Shown here: piece by piece, positions 1 through 13,700 of the stretch
How the letters are laid out: each line of letters starts with the position of its first letter
How positions within the stretch are numbered: the first letter of the stretch is position 1
NCBI RefSeq assembly: GCF_002234675.1
Contig: NC_019859.2
Location: 1,704,240 to 1,768,239 of the forward strand
Direction of reading: 5' to 3'
Source of the DNA: Oryzias latipes
Lineage: Eukaryota > Chordata > Actinopteri > Beloniformes > Adrianichthyidae
Length of the DNA: 64,000 nt
Translations under genes and position numbers: made by a program
The notes under the pieces: generated by a model
What the model was told of the DNA's origin: nothing
Seen by the model: only the letters and a program-made list of their open reading frames with translations
The model's database searches: none

Positions 1-98
1 TGCTCTTTTCTAAGATCACTTTTGAGTGTTTTTCAAAATAATTTTTGTTTTTCAAATTTTTTATTTTTGTAAATTCTTATTTTATAGTGCTTTTTTAT

Positions 99-177
99 GG
101 AGCCCTCCAGGGGCCAGTGGGTAAAAAATAAAAAATCAGATATTTATTTTTTTAACCACTGGCCCCTGGAGGGCTCC
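99..177. repeat. Perfect inverted repeat, 22-bp GC-rich arms
   Basis: Bases 99-120 and 156-177 are exact reverse complements (22 bp; left arm starts GGAGCCCTCC). The 35-base spacer is A/T-only at its edges and extends the pairing. The GC-rich arms sit in very AT-rich DNA, so this looks like a small foldback or MITE relic. Confidence 0.8.
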
Positions 178-1082
178 GTACTTTTTAAAATAACCATTTT
201 TTTCTAAATAATTTTTTTCTAAGTTCTTAAACATTTATCTTTGAGGAAAGATGTTGTTGTTGTTTTTTTAAATATTCATTTGTTGTGATTTTTAGGGAAA
301 AAATCCTGTTTGTCCAGATAAATTTGTGTAGTTTAGAAATTTTTTCGGTTTTTGAATTTTTTTTTATTTCAAACTGTTTTTTCTTTTTAAAGAAATAATA
401 TTTAATTATGTTTTAAATTATATCCTCCAACAAAGTTTTGTATTCTGAGATAATTTATTGTTGAAGCACAAACTCGACAACAAAACGCTGATCTGCTGTT
501 AGAAACAGAGAAAAAGTTTTGTCTTCATTGAAAAATAAGTATTGAATAAAAGAAAAATATCTCATTGCGATGAAGCTTAAAGTTACTGCAAAGCTGCATG
601 TTTAGCGTCTCTGTACAGAAGAGATTGATTGACAAGATCAACAGCCAATCAGGACGCAGAACACAATGCGCTGTTTAATAAAACAGCTTACAGCAAAAAC
701 CGTCCCCGTCCTCCCCAGTCTAATTCTCACATTTTGTTTTAATTTTTCTTTTTTCAAGTTTTTTTTTTGTATTTTCTTAGTTGAGCAAAAACAAACTTTT
801 TGCTCTTTTAATCTTTTCTTTGTCATTGTTTATGATAGTTTTCGATGTTTTTGCTTTTCAAAATAATTGCTTTCTGAGATTTTATTCTTTGCATTTTGTA
901 TTTTTTTTTTTTGCAAATTATGTTTTTCAATAATCAATTTTGGGTGGTTTTGAGATTTTATTCTGTTTGTATTTTGAGACATTTCTTTTACATATTTATA
1001 CTTTTTTCCAAGATATTTTATTTTTTGCCACAAACTTAAAAGTCATAAAATGTCCTAAAACCAGCAGATTCTTTTGCAGTAC

Positions 1083-1114
1083 GTCTCCAAAACGTCCTTT
1101 GACGTTTTGGAGAC
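1083..1114. repeat. Perfect hairpin, 14-bp arms, 4-base loop
   Basis: 1083-1096 (GTCTCCAAAACGTC) and 1101-1114 are exact reverse complements around the loop CTTT. It lies in the myomesin intron; no function is evident. Confidence 0.75.
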
Positions 1115-1726
1115 AAAAACTTTGTCTTTCAAGAATCTGGATCCTGGAAGTTTACTTTTATTTACTCATTAAAACACATTTTTTGGTGGTTTAATCATCA
1201 TACTTGTGGTATTTTTCCTTTCAAATGTTCCTCTGAGGCTGAAGTGAGGTATTGTGTGTTTCAGGAACAGAGCAGCCGATCGGTATGTACAAATTCTTAA
1301 ATTCACTGTTTTGCACCCCCCCCCCCATCCCCCACCCCCGGGTTGTGTGAGCGCACAAAGATCGTGCATGTTCACACACATTGGCTCGTTTATGTTCCAC
1401 AATACAAGAGTCCGATTCTTCGCAGCTTCTGCACCAAAACCACAGGAGTTTGTTTTGGGCCCTGAAGGAAACAGGAAGTTCCTCCATCTTGTGGCGGCGC
1501 CGCAGAACCCAGTTTCCCCACAAACCGAGCGGGCCACAGCAAAGAGTGAAACGGCTTTAAAATATGTCGAATATGTTTGAAATGTTCTGGTTTTATGACC
1601 GTCGAGTGTGACTGGAGCCTGACATCTGCAGGGATAGGCTCCAGCAACCCCGACAGGATCGCCGGTCATGAAAGCAGAGTTGGTCCTTCTCATTGGTCGG
1701 TTTCTAACGGGTTCGTTTCCTCCTAG

Positions 1727-4700
1727 GCGTCCCCTCTGCCCCCGGACAGGTGGTCGCCACCAGGAACACAAAGTCCTCTGTGTTCGTGCAGTGGGACCCC
1801 CCCAAACACCTGAAAAACCTCATGGGGTATTACATCGATGGCCGCGCCGCCGGATCCAAGAGCTGGTTCGCGTGTAACCACAAACCCTTCAAGCAAAACA
1901 GGTGAGACGTCGGCGCCAAAAGAGGAGACGGGTTTACCAAAATAAAAGCCTGAGCGCCGTCTGTGGTTTCCTCAGGTTTGTGGTCCACGGTCTGATCCCG
2001 GGGGAGACCTACGTTTTCCGCGTTCAGGCGGTCAACGTGTTTGGCCTGAGCGACGAGTCGCAGGAGTCCTCCCCCATCTCTGTGGAGCCCGCCCTTGGTG
2101 AGACCCCCCCCCCCATTCCCACATTTAAAGCAAAGGATTTTCTTAATGTTTCTGGAAGCAGCTGACAGAATCCATCGTTCTGTTTAGGCAGGGGGGTGGA
2201 ATACGGTACGTATGTAAAAATGAGCTTTTCCTCCCCCCGTACTCACACACACAACCACAGTAACCTTTGTGTTGACGTCACGGAGCGGCATGTTCTCACG
2301 GGACGCACCTCAAATCCTGCTTCACGCCCGAACATTTAGGCTCCAGGCATGAAAGGCCTCCTGACAGGAGCGCAGATGTAGTTTCAGGTCTGGACGAAGG
2401 TGTTTCTGTGGAAATGTGTCAAACGTGACGCTTCCTTTCAGCCACGCCCAGCGCTCCGTACGGAATCACCATGCTGAGCTGCGACGGCGCCTCCATGACG
2501 CTGGCCTGGAAAAGCCCCAAACACTGCGGCGGCTCCAAGGTTAACGCCTACTACATCGACAAGCGCGACGCCGACACGCTGGTGTGGAAGGAGGTCAACC
2601 TGTCCGCCGTCACCGACAGGACCTGCACTGTGAGCCCCCGCCCCCTCGGGACCCCTCGGCCCTTCAGGTCTCCGGAGGTCGGTGACCCCCCCCCCCCCTG
2701 TCTCATGTCCAGGTGGAGAATCTGACAGAAGGAACCTTCTATGAGTTCAGGATCCAGGCTGCCAACCTGGCAGGCGTCGGTCTTCCCTCAGCGCCCAGTG
2801 ACCCCATGAAGTGTGAAGCCTGGACTATGGCAGAGCCAGGTACACCCCCCCACCACCACCACCATTGCTGTGCCCACCCAGGGGTTAAAACAAAACCAAA
2901 TGTCTTCACACACAAAAATAACACAACAAATTTCTGTTCATCTGTCATGAAAACCACAAGAATCACTGAGATGTTTTGGTTTTTCCAACAGAAACTTCCA
3001 GTAAAGCTTCATTTTTTTGTAATTTAAGATTCAATTAATAAACATGTTTATAAAAAATCACATGAAACAAAACAAAAAATATTACATTTTCCCTTTTACC
3101 CTTTTGGGCTTTTTGAGCTGTTTTTACTGCTTCATTCATTTATCTTTAAAACATGTCTATGAAGACTCTCATTCATCCAGGTTGGTTCCATTGTAGTAGG
3201 TTTAGGGGATGTCATCTGGCTGAAAGAGATGACCAGTTTGGGGAGGGAGTCACTGGCTCCCCAACCCCCAGCTGAGGACAAAGGACTCTTAACGACCAGA
3301 AACCATGGAGGCTAAGTTGACAATAACATCCAGTTTCAGGTCTGACTCCTCCCCCATGAGCGCATATATACCAGCTCTTGGACCAGCTAATTCAGAATTG
3401 ACAAAGCCTTTTGGATAAGAGGCGAAACATCTTCTAACTTTAAAACCAAGTCCAGATGACATCCCCTAAACCTACTACAATATCTTTAAAACCGTTTTCC
3501 TGGCTTGACATCCATCTTTTTAGTACAACCCCAGCTTTTTATGTATCTCCTTAAATGACACAATAATTCCAAAAAAAACTTTAAGCTGCTAAAAAAAACA
3601 AAAAACTCTTGAGTGTAAAGTGTTTTCATTTCTTTACTGCAAAAAATCACAAAGATGGAGATCAAACCGTTTTCTATGTTATCTAACAAAGAACAAACAT
3701 TTAGAGATGAAACGTTTTAATCCAAAAACTGGAAGGAGCGGCACTTCCAGAGGAAAATGTCGGGTTTGATACTATATTACTGAGTGAAAATGAAACTTAA
3801 AGGGGAACAATTAGCCAAAATAAACATGATGAATCACTGCAGTTTTAAAGAGGATTTTAGCTCAAACATGAAGAGTTTCTGTTTTGAGAAAAATCTGACA
3901 TTTTCCTGCAGTTTCTAATTTTCTGCAGGTTCCTTTTTTTTGAGGATGGAGATGAACTTGGATCTGTTTTTGCAGCATCCGGATTTTGGTTTTCCATCTT
4001 TGCGCTCAAATTCTCCAAACTGAACGTTCTTCGTTTTTTACAGTGTAGATTTGACGGGAAATGAGGTCAAACGTTTGTTTGCTGCTTTGATGAGCAACAT
4101 TTCTGTTCAAAACCTGCATCTGCTGGTCCTGAATCCAAACAGCTTCATCTGCCCCTCTGCTGGTGGGAGGGGTTGTTGCTTTTATGAAGCTTTTGCATGA
4201 AAGCGTTCTGCTGAATCACATCTGGAGCTGCAGCTGGATGTCCTGACCAGGTTTTTGGTGTTGCAGGGCCGGCCTACGACCTGAGCTTCAGCGAGGTGCG
4301 TGGAGACTCCCTGGTCCTCCTGTGGAAGGCTCCCGTTTACCCCGGAGCTTCTGCCGTCACCGGATACTTCGTTGACATGGCCAAGGCCCGCTCCTCCGAC
4401 TTTGTCACCCTAAACCCAGACGCCGTGAGCCATTGCTACCTGCAGGTACGGGACCCTCGTGGTGCTCAGACCGCTTCTCCCAGCTGCGTGTCAAACTCCA
4501 AACCCGCGTCTCCACGCTCCGCTGCAGGTGGCCGGGCTGCAGGAAGGTGAAAGCTACGTGTTCAGAGTCCGGGCGGTCAACGCCAACGGCGTGGGAAGAG
4601 CTTCCCAGCTGTCGGAGCCGGTCTGCGCCAAAGCTCTTCCAGGTAAGCAGACCTCTGAACGCCGCGGCGGTCTGACCGTTTGTCAATGCGAACAGCCTAA

Positions 4701-7700
4701 AGGGTCGGAGCAGCAGATTGTCCCCGCCTGAACCTCCTGATCAGCTCCTTATTCCAGGTGAAACACCAGGTACCTTCTGGTCTCCATGATGTGTTCTGAA
4801 CCTCCTAACGTCTGTTCCTCCTCCCTGAAAGCTTTCTTCCTTTTTCATCTTCCACCTCTTCATCTTCCTCACCACCACAGTCATCCTCACACCTTGTGCT
4901 CTGCTCCCTCCACTCTGATCTCCACATGTTCCTCCTTTTTTTCTGGAAGAACATCTTCACCACTAATGTTTCCGTTCCTTCAGCAAAGTCCGCCGTCACG
5001 TCCTCATGACGTCCTTCCAATCATCTCTCTCCCCCGTCTGGAGAGACTCCTCATCCCCCTCCCTCCAGGATTTCTCCTCCTCTTCCAGCTCACAGTAGCT
5101 CCTGAGAATATCACACCTTCATCTTCAGACTCCTCATCCTCTCTGACCCTCTCTTCACCTCCAGAACATTCTTATCACCTTTCTTCTGTCCATCAACGTT
5201 CCCACTTTCCAGGTTCTGCTGCAGGTCCTTCATTTTTCTTCTTCTGTGGGTCAACAGTACCGATGTGGGAAAGGTTCTGATTACTTATTTGGTTTTTTAT
5301 ATCAACTCTGCATTTACCTGATTTTTGACAAAAAAAACCTCAGGATGGCGCCCCCTTGTGGTTTCATTGCACACCCTAAAAAAAATGTCCGATTATTGTC
5401 TCTTCCCGCCTTAAACGGAAATGTTCCTGCCTGCAGGATCTAAAGAGATCGTGGCTGGAGTGGACGAGGAGACCGGAGACGTCTTCCTGTCATTCGAGGC
5501 CTGTGAGATCTGTGAGACCTCCAAGTTTGTGTGGTCCAAGGACTACAAACCCGTCTCCGACGGCCCGCGGGTCGCCGTCTCTGCAAAGGGCAGAACGTAG
5601 GTTCTCCACAGATTCCTGTCAAGTTAATGTCTTTTGTTGGGAGAGTTAAGAAATGTAGAAGACGCGTTAAAACAAAATTTAGGACAAAATGTCATCTTAC
5701 AACGAGCCACAAACTACAACAGAGTATTAGCAGCACCATAAGAGAAGAAGAAGAAGAAACAAATGTATGAGAATACAGTCAGGAGAAGGTGAAAGGTTTA
5801 CAAGAAAAAAGTAGTAAAAGTCTGAGAAAAAATTTTATTTTTTATTTTTTTATTTAACCTTTATTTAACCAGGAAAGTCCCATTGAGATTAAAAACCTCT
5901 TTTGCAAGGGAGTCCTGGCCAAGAGGCAGCAAAAAGTTACAAACACAGACAACAAATAAAATTACATTCAATTATAAAAACAGTTACATTTAAAGGAGTT
6001 GACCTCAAGTGCTCTCAGTCTGGTTTTAAAATCATTTAAAAATATAAGATCAGGGAGCTTCCAGTTTTTTTGCAGTGTGTTCCATGAAGTGGGAGCAGCG
6101 TGAGAAAAAGATCTTTTTCCCAGTTCTGTGCGGACAAATGGAACATTGAGCAACAGTTGATCATTTGAACGCAATGAATATGAATCAACATTTCTCCTCT
6201 GTAGTAAATCTCCAATGTAGGAGGGAAGCAGTCCAAGCATGGCCTTGTAAATAAAAATGTACCAGTGTCCTTGCCTTCTTGTGGACAGAGATGACCACCC
6301 CACACGAGAGTACAGTTCACAGTGATGTGTTAATGCTCTACAATTGGTGATAAACCTCAGAGCAGCATGATACACAGAGTCTAATCTGTAAAGACAATGA
6401 GTTGAAGCATTCATGTACAAAAGGTCCCCGTAGTCTAAAACAGATAGAAATGTTGCTGTCACAAGCCTTTTTTTTACTTTGAAAGAGAAGCAAAGCTTAT
6501 TTCTAAAAAGAAAACCCAATTTCAGTTTTAGTTTCTTCACAACATTTTCAATGTGGGGCTTGAATGTCAAGGAGTCATCAAGTAAGACCCCAAGGTATTT
6601 GTACTCATGTACTTGTTCTATAGCAAAAAAGTTCTAATTTTATGAAAATAAAGTTGTCAGATTGAGAGGAAGGAAAAACAAATGTAATGCTTCATTTCTC
6701 AGAACCTTTTTTCTTATAATGTTGCCACTTTTCTTATTTTTTTATTTTTTTCTTTCACAGTGGCCCTAAAACACTGTCATAATAAACACTCATATTTAGT
6801 TTTATTGCTCTGATAATTAGAAATATGTCAAAAATAAGTGTGTGTTGTTAAAAGATATGTGTTCCTTTGAAAGATATCCTATTTTAAGCGCTACATCTAT
6901 CCCTTATTCTAAACCAATTTATCAAAATACGATTCTAATAAATATAATAATAAAACATATAAGATATATTTCTCAAAATTATGTGTAGATTATGAGTCAA
7001 ACTATTAGTTTTATTGGAGATATTAGCTACGGTTTATTTCACTGAAAAGTTACTAAGGTAACAAAAATAGAATAGTTTAGTGTCGTGCTCCTCAACCAGA
7101 GCAGAGGTTCTGTCTCTGATCCGGCTCAGGAGGTTCTGAACCTGCAGGCTCTGCCTCTGGAGGCTGAAAACTGCAGGTTCTGTCTCTGATCTGGCTCAGG
7201 AGGTTCTGGGAAGAACCAGGAGTCCTGCAGGCTGAGTGTCACCGTTTGCTCCACAGCTCCAGACTGACCTTCACCAACCCCGACTCGGAGGATCTGGGCA
7301 GATACTCGGTGGTGGTGACCGACACAGACGGGGTTTCCGCCAGCCACACTCTGACGCAGGACGGTCGGTCATGATCTTCCCCCGCGGCTGCCTTCCCGCC
7401 GTTTGTTGCTCACCTTTGTTTTCCTGTCCTGCAGCTCTGAACGCCATGCTGGAGCTCAGCTACGCCATCAGACACCCAGGTGAGCTTTGAAACCTCGCAT
7501 CCGGATCCCCGGCTGCTGGTTCCACAGCCTCAGCTCTGCCTGTCCCCGTCTGCACAGTCGTTCCTCTGAAGCACAGCCTGAACTACGAGATCCTGGAGAA
7601 AGGCCACGTGCGCTTCTGGCTGCAGGCCGTCAAGCTGTCCCCGTCCGTGTCCTACCGGTTCATCGTCAACGACAAGGAGGTCACCAGCGGGGAGGTGCGG

Positions 7701-10700
7701 CCTGCAGGGTCTTATATGGTTCTGGGTCTTCTTCTGATCCAGTCTTGTGTGGGACCTCCACACAATCATGTGTTATGAACTTGAAGAATATTCGTTCCTT
7801 TCTGGTGAACGTACCTGTCGCAGGTGCAAAGTCACTTCCTGCTTCTGCCCAGGAACTCCTGCAGCTGTAAACGTTTTGTTCGCCTCTGAAGATCAGAACT
7901 TTCAGATGCGGATCAGAGGAGGAACAGAATGACCTCAGCTCGCCCTGAACGTCCGTCTTCTTCCGTCAGGGTCAGAAGATCAGTCACGACGTGGCGTCGG
8001 GGGTCATCCAGATGACCGTGGATCATTTCACCCGAGCCAACGAAGGCACCTACACGGTCCAGATCCATGACGGGAACGCCAAAACCCAGAGCTCCCTGGT
8101 TCTGGTGGGAGACGGTAACGTTCTTTTAGAACCTTCACAACAAGCACCCAGATTGTCCAGTGAACCAAAAAAAGTGAAAGATGATCAAGTTGGACATTAA
8201 AATAAATCCCAGCCCCTCTAAGAAAACGTTGGAAAAAGTCACATTTTTTACAGTGTAACCCAGCAGCTGTCTTGTTAGATCTGCTCTCGACAGTGCAGTG
8301 TGAAAGCAAATCTCCACCTAAGCCGACTCCGTGTACGTCTCCAGTGTGTGAGAAGATCTGAGTCTTTCTGAACATCTGCTGTGTTTCAGTGTTCAAAGCT
8401 GCTCTGAAGGAGGCGGAGTTCCAAAGGAAAGAGCACATCAGGAAGCAAGGTACGTGCGCTCCGTCATCCCGGCGTGTCCGGCTCCCTGAGGATGGCTGCT
8501 CAGGTCCCGTCTTCTCCTCACTGCAGGCCCACATTTCTCTGAATATTTGTACTTCACCGTCACGGAGGACTGCACCGTCCTGCTCGCCTGCAAGGTCCCC
8601 AAACCCTCTAGTGGATCTGGATCTCTGTAGGTTTTTTTTCTGAACGCTGCTCGATCGACAGGTTGCCAACGTGAAGAAGGAAACGGCTTTCCACTGGTAC
8701 AAGGAAGACGACGAGATCGTTCCAGAAACCCCTCCCAACGTCCTGTCCGGAGCCTGCGCTCTTCCTCTCCCCCAGGTACCGACGTCCGTCCCTATCGGAC
8801 ATCTGGGCGGGAATCGAACTCTGGAGGAGCGAACGTCGCAGAATGGGGATGTTTTTTATGTTTACCAGAGTCATCATCCCATTTAGAAAAAAGACAATAT
8901 GAATAATTAAAGCGCAGGTGCTAGCCGTCCTCGCTGCCCCCCTTGATCCACCCTCACTGGCCCCCACTCAGTTTATCTCCATAGCAACCATTTTTGGTCG
9001 TCTGGGGCCGACGAATCGGTCGTTGTGATTTTTAGAAGAATCTGTAAAAGTAAATTTTGGGATTTCCTTGACAACGGAAGGTTTTCGTTAACCACGTTCA
9101 GATCGTATGATATTCCGTTTCCTTCTGCTTGGGCCAACGATTCATGATTTACGTAAAAGAAAAATCAAAAAGAAATGTGACTAACAGGGAAACTGCACTT
9201 CCGTGAATTCGCCACGCCGACGCCATTCACCATCGACCACTTTGAATTCAAACATCTTTTTTCCAGGTAGCTTAAGGAGGTGAAGGAGTTTAAATTTGTA
9301 GAACGTCATAAAAGAGATATTCTTCTATCGTGAGCCCCTTAAGAGAATTTGGCCCCATTCATCTTGGATGGTTTCTCCCGCTGTGATGTCATAATTTTTA
9401 GGGGGCGTCGACTAAATCCACAAGTCATTTTCACCGGGTTCTTCAGGTGAGTTTTTGAGTTTGGGGGTGAACTTTTCATTCCAAGGTGCAGAAAGGAAGA
9501 AGAATTGCGAAAACAGTCCAGGACGACTGCCGGACAGGATGTTGTTCACCTTCCGGCACGCCCTTTCAGAATAAAATCCGTTCATGCCAGAGATTTCCTC
9601 ACGCCCTTTCAGAATAAAATCTGTTCATGCCAGAGATTTCCTCACGCCCTTTCAGAATAAAATCTGTTCATGCCAGAGATTTCCTCATGCCCTTCAGAAT
9701 AAAATCCGTTCATGCCAGAGGTTTCCTCCTTAGACGTCCAGAAGCTGAGTGTGTGTGGACAAATGTGTGTTTTAGTTCTCCAGGAAGGATCAGGGAGTCT
9801 ACAAGGCGGTTCTCAGTGACGACAGAGGAAAGGACACCTCGGTGTTTGACATCTCAGGGAAAGGTAAACCTGCAGACGCTCGCTTTTCTGTGCATTGATG
9901 AGGCTCACACCAGTCTGTTTTTGTTATCTGCAGTGTTTGATGACATCATCAACGCCATCGCTCAGATCGCCGGTGAGTTTCATCAACTTTTGGCAAAAGA
10001 AAACGATTTATTTAAATTTTATTAATCTTATTGTTTTCAAAACAGTCACATAAAGTTAAACATTAACAGGAACATTATTTTGGTAAATAACTGCTGTTTT
10101 TTTCTAAGGAAATTGAAGAAAAATGTCCTTAATGTCAATTTCTCAAAAACCATTCCTAGTCGTAATATTTAATCAATTTAAATATCATTTTAATAAATCA
10201 ATCAACAACTTTAGTCTGCTGAACTTGATCAATTTTAGAGTGATTGTTTTTTATTATTGTTATTTTAATTTAAAAACTTAACTAAAAGTCCTGTCATTTA
10301 CCCAAAAACTGTGTATTTATTTAATGTTTATAATTTATAAATAAAAACATGTATTTGGGAGGAAACGGCACCATCTGGTGGACACTTGATGGAATTTTCG
10401 TTTAGTTATGGGAGTTTGATGCTGGTAGTATAAATGGTTAGTTTTGTATAATAATAGAAATGAGGATGACTGAATTTAAAATATTTTCACAGTTTAAACT
10501 TCCCTCTAACTTAATATTCAGCCTTAAAACGGCCTTTCTGGACGTCAGTGCAGTGCAGAGTTTGACATCGACGGTAGAAACGGCGTCACTGCAGCACAGG
10601 TGAGTTTGTTACCTGACGGTCTGCCGCTTGCTGTCCCGCCAGGCGCGTCGGCCTCCGAGCTGGTGATGCAGTGCACTCCAGAGGGCATCCGGCTGCAGTG

Positions 10701-13700
10701 CTACATGACCTACTACACGGAGGAGATGAGGAGCGTCTGGAAGCACAAGTACAGCATCCCGCTTTTGATTCAACAGCTTTGGGAATCGTGACGGTGCATC
10801 GGATCCGTTTATAGCAGCATCTCTGTGTTTGATGATGAACGGCGGTGTCTGCTGTTCTTCACATGCTTTTAGTCTGAAGCTCTTTTCAAAAGGTCAGAAG
10901 TCTGAAGAGCCTTTGGGTTCTTCTCCTGTACTTCTGTGCAGATGGAAGATCTGCATGAGGTGGAGAACGTCACGGGGAAAACAGCCTCACAGCTTTTTCT
11001 GGCCTTAGCTTCATCATCACGTTTTCCTTCTTCAGTCTCCAACCATCCATGTTTCCTACGCTTTGTGGATTTTGTGCGTCCCGGACACAGGAGGAACCGC
11101 GGTCTGTCCGGTTCCTCGGTCTGTCCAGTTGTCCGGTTCCTCGGTCTGTCCTGTTCCTCGGTCTGTCCTGTTCCTCGGTCTGTCCGGTTCCGGGGTCTGT
11201 CCAGTTCCTTAGTCTTTCCGGTTCCTCGGTCTGTCCGGTTCCTCGGTCTGTCCGGTTCCTCGGTCTGTCCTGTTCCTCGGTCTGTCCTGTTCCGCGGTCT
11301 GTCCGGTTCCGCGGTCTGTCCGGTTCCTCGGTCTGTCCGGTTCCTCGGTCTGTCCGGTTCCGTGGCCTGTCCGGTTCCTCGGTCTATCCGGTACCTCGGT
11401 CTGTCCTGTTCCGCGGTCTGTCCGGTTCCGCGGTCTGTCCGGTTCCTCGGTCTATCCTGTTCCTCGGTCTCTCCAGTTCCTCGGTCTCTCCAGTTCCTCG
11501 GTCTGTCCGGTTCCTCGGTCTGTCCGGTTCCGTGGTCTGTCCGGTTCCTCGGTCTATCCGGTACCTCGGTCTGTCCGGTTCCTCGGTCTGTCCGGTTCCT
11601 TGGTCTATCCGGTTCCTTGGTCTGTCCGGTTCCTCGGTCTGTCCGGTTCCTCGGTCTGTCCGGTTCCTCGGTCTGTCCGGTACCTCGGTCTGTCCGGTTC
11701 CTCGGTCTGTCCTGTTCCGCGGTCTGTCCGGTTCCGCGGTCTGTCCGGTTCCGCGGTCTATCCTGTTCCTCAGTCTCTCCAGTTCCTCGGTCTGTCCGGT
11801 TCCTCGGTCTGTCCAGTTCCACGGTCTGTCCGGTACCTCGGTCTCTCCGGTTCCTCGTTTTGTCGGTTTGTCCGGTGCCTCGGTCTGTCCGGTTCCTCGG
11901 TCTGTGTAGTTCCGCGGTCTGTCCGGTACCTCGGTCTCTCCGGTTTCTCTTTCTGTATGTTTGTCCGGTTACTCGGTTTGTCCGGGTCCTCAGTCTGTCT
12001 GGTTTTCGGTCTGTCCGGTTTTTAGTCTGTCCGGTCCCTTGGTCTGTCCGGTTCCTCGGTCTGTCCGGTTCCTCAATTTGTCCGGTTCCTCAGTCTCTCC
12101 AGTTCCTCGGTCTGTCCGGTTCCTCGGTCTGTCCAGTTCCACGGTCTGTCCGGTACCTCGGTCTCTCCGGTTCCTCGTTTTGTCGGTTTGTCCGGTGCCT
12201 CGGTCTGTCCGGTTCCTCGGTCTGTGTAGTTCCGCGGTCTGTCCGGTACCTCGGTCTCTCCGGTTCCTCTTTCTGTATGTTTGTCCGGTTCCTCGGTCTG
12301 TCCGGTTCCTCGGTCTGTCCGGTTCCTCGGTCTTTCCGGTTCCTCTTTCTGTCCGGTTCCTCGTTCTGTCCGGTTTTCAGTCTGTCCGGTTCCTCGGTCT
12401 GTCCGGTTCCTCGGCTGAGGTCTAACAGGGAGACTCTGCAGCAGCTGAGCGTTCTGGTGCCGCTCGGCTGTTTGGTTCCTGATGAAGCTCTCCACGTCTC
12501 CCTCTGGTTCTCCCAGGGAGAGTAAGATCGCCTCCTCTGAGAAGATGAGGATCGGCGGCACCACAGAGATGGCCTGGATGCAGATCTGCGATCCCTCCGA
12601 CAAGGAGAAAGGTCACTACTCCATCGAGATTTCCGACGGAGTCTCCACCTACACCCGGACGTTTGACCTCTCCGGACAAGGTCAGGGCCGGTTTGTCTCT
12701 CAGACCTGTTTGTTTACCAACATTTCTCTAAAGAAGTGATGTTTCTGCAGCGTACACCGACGCCTACGAGGAATACCTGAGACTGAAGTAAGTTCCCAGC
12801 AGCTCATTCCTGCAGGAAGACGTTCCTCTCTGAGGTTTTTTTAACGGCAGCTCCTTTCTTCTCTTTTAGGGCCGCTGCCTTTGCTGAGAAAAGTAAGTTT
12901 TCGTTTGACCTTTCAGCGTCGACCAGGAGAACAAGCTGAGAACAAATAGCTTCAGGTTCAGATGTTGACCACGGAGATCTGTTCTGTCCTCAGACCGCGG
13001 CCGGGTGGTTGGAGGTCTTCCTGATGTGGTCACCATCATGGAGCAGAAGGTAGGAGGGATGGTTTTATGGCATCACGTTTGTTGCATCTGACTGAATTCC
13101 TGAAGAGAAACAGGAGGAAATGAGGGAAATGGGAGAATTTAGCTGCTGGATTAGAGTGAAGTTAACCGATGACGGCGGCAACCCGGCGTGCCCACAAGTG
13201 ACGCCGTCTTCCTGATGGAAACGCCGCCAAAGCGTCACAATTTTGTCTTATAAAATTTTGTTTGTTCTCAATTATTTATTTGTTTCTATCATTAACTGAC
13301 GTTATTCTTGTAAAACTTTGACTTTCTTACAACTTTCTTTTTACAAGAATAAAGTTATAAACATTTTAGGACTTTAATCTCTAAATCTCAGTATTTTTCT
13401 CATAAATACTTAATTTTTGTAACAAGTTTTCTGCTTCATTCTCATAAAAAACTGTACGACTTCTTTCTAGTAAAAGTTAACTTTCTCCTCATATTTTTAC
13501 AATTTAATTCTCATTAAAAAATTCCTATTTTTTCTTATATTGTACGACTTTATTCTTGTAGAATTTTTTTTTCTCTCCGTTTACGTTATTTTCATCTTTT
13601 CTGTTTTTTTTTCTTCTTTTATGGAGGCTCTAATTTTAACTAAATCTTCAGGAAACATTTAATTTAGGCAGAAAAACTGAGTTTGGAAAAAAATTGAAAT

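Larger units (their letters stand above)
1..1726. other. Intron (left part), AT-rich, no coding exon seen
   Basis: No stretch here reads as a myomesin exon or any other protein family. It is AT-rich with long T runs, two foldback palindromes (99-177 and 1083-1114), a C-run near 1314-1340, and a 34-base segment (643-676) that recurs at 36319-36352. It ends at the acceptor before the first readable myomesin exon. Confidence 0.6.

Noticed and set aside
1169-1771. 200-aa minus-strand ORF overlapping the first readable myomesin exon
   Set aside because: No homology, antisense to a firm exon, Gly/Trp-rich because of a C-run.
4267-4445. Possible separate Fn3 gene after the 1.4-kb intron
   Set aside because: Phase and domain order continue directly from the exon ending 2839 (split Gly codon), so it is the same myomesin.
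4786-5280. 164-aa Ser/Pro-rich plus-strand ORF
   Set aside because: It is CT-rich low-complexity intron between myomesin exons ending 4642 and starting 5437; no family resemblance and no phase fit needed.
5968-6570. 200-aa minus-strand ORF as a host gene
   Set aside because: Its sequence is LINE reverse-transcriptase C-terminus with an L2-like tail, lying inside a myomesin intron.
11096-12416. CRISPR-like array
   Set aside because: Repeats are directly adjacent without spacers, in a vertebrate intron; it is a minisatellite.
10869-12525. Very long ORFs (up to 529 aa on plus, 317 aa on minus) with a 17-residue repeat
   Set aside because: They arise because the 17-bp minisatellite has no stop in any frame; all frames show the same periodic text, and the segment is an intron between two phase-matched myomesin exons.
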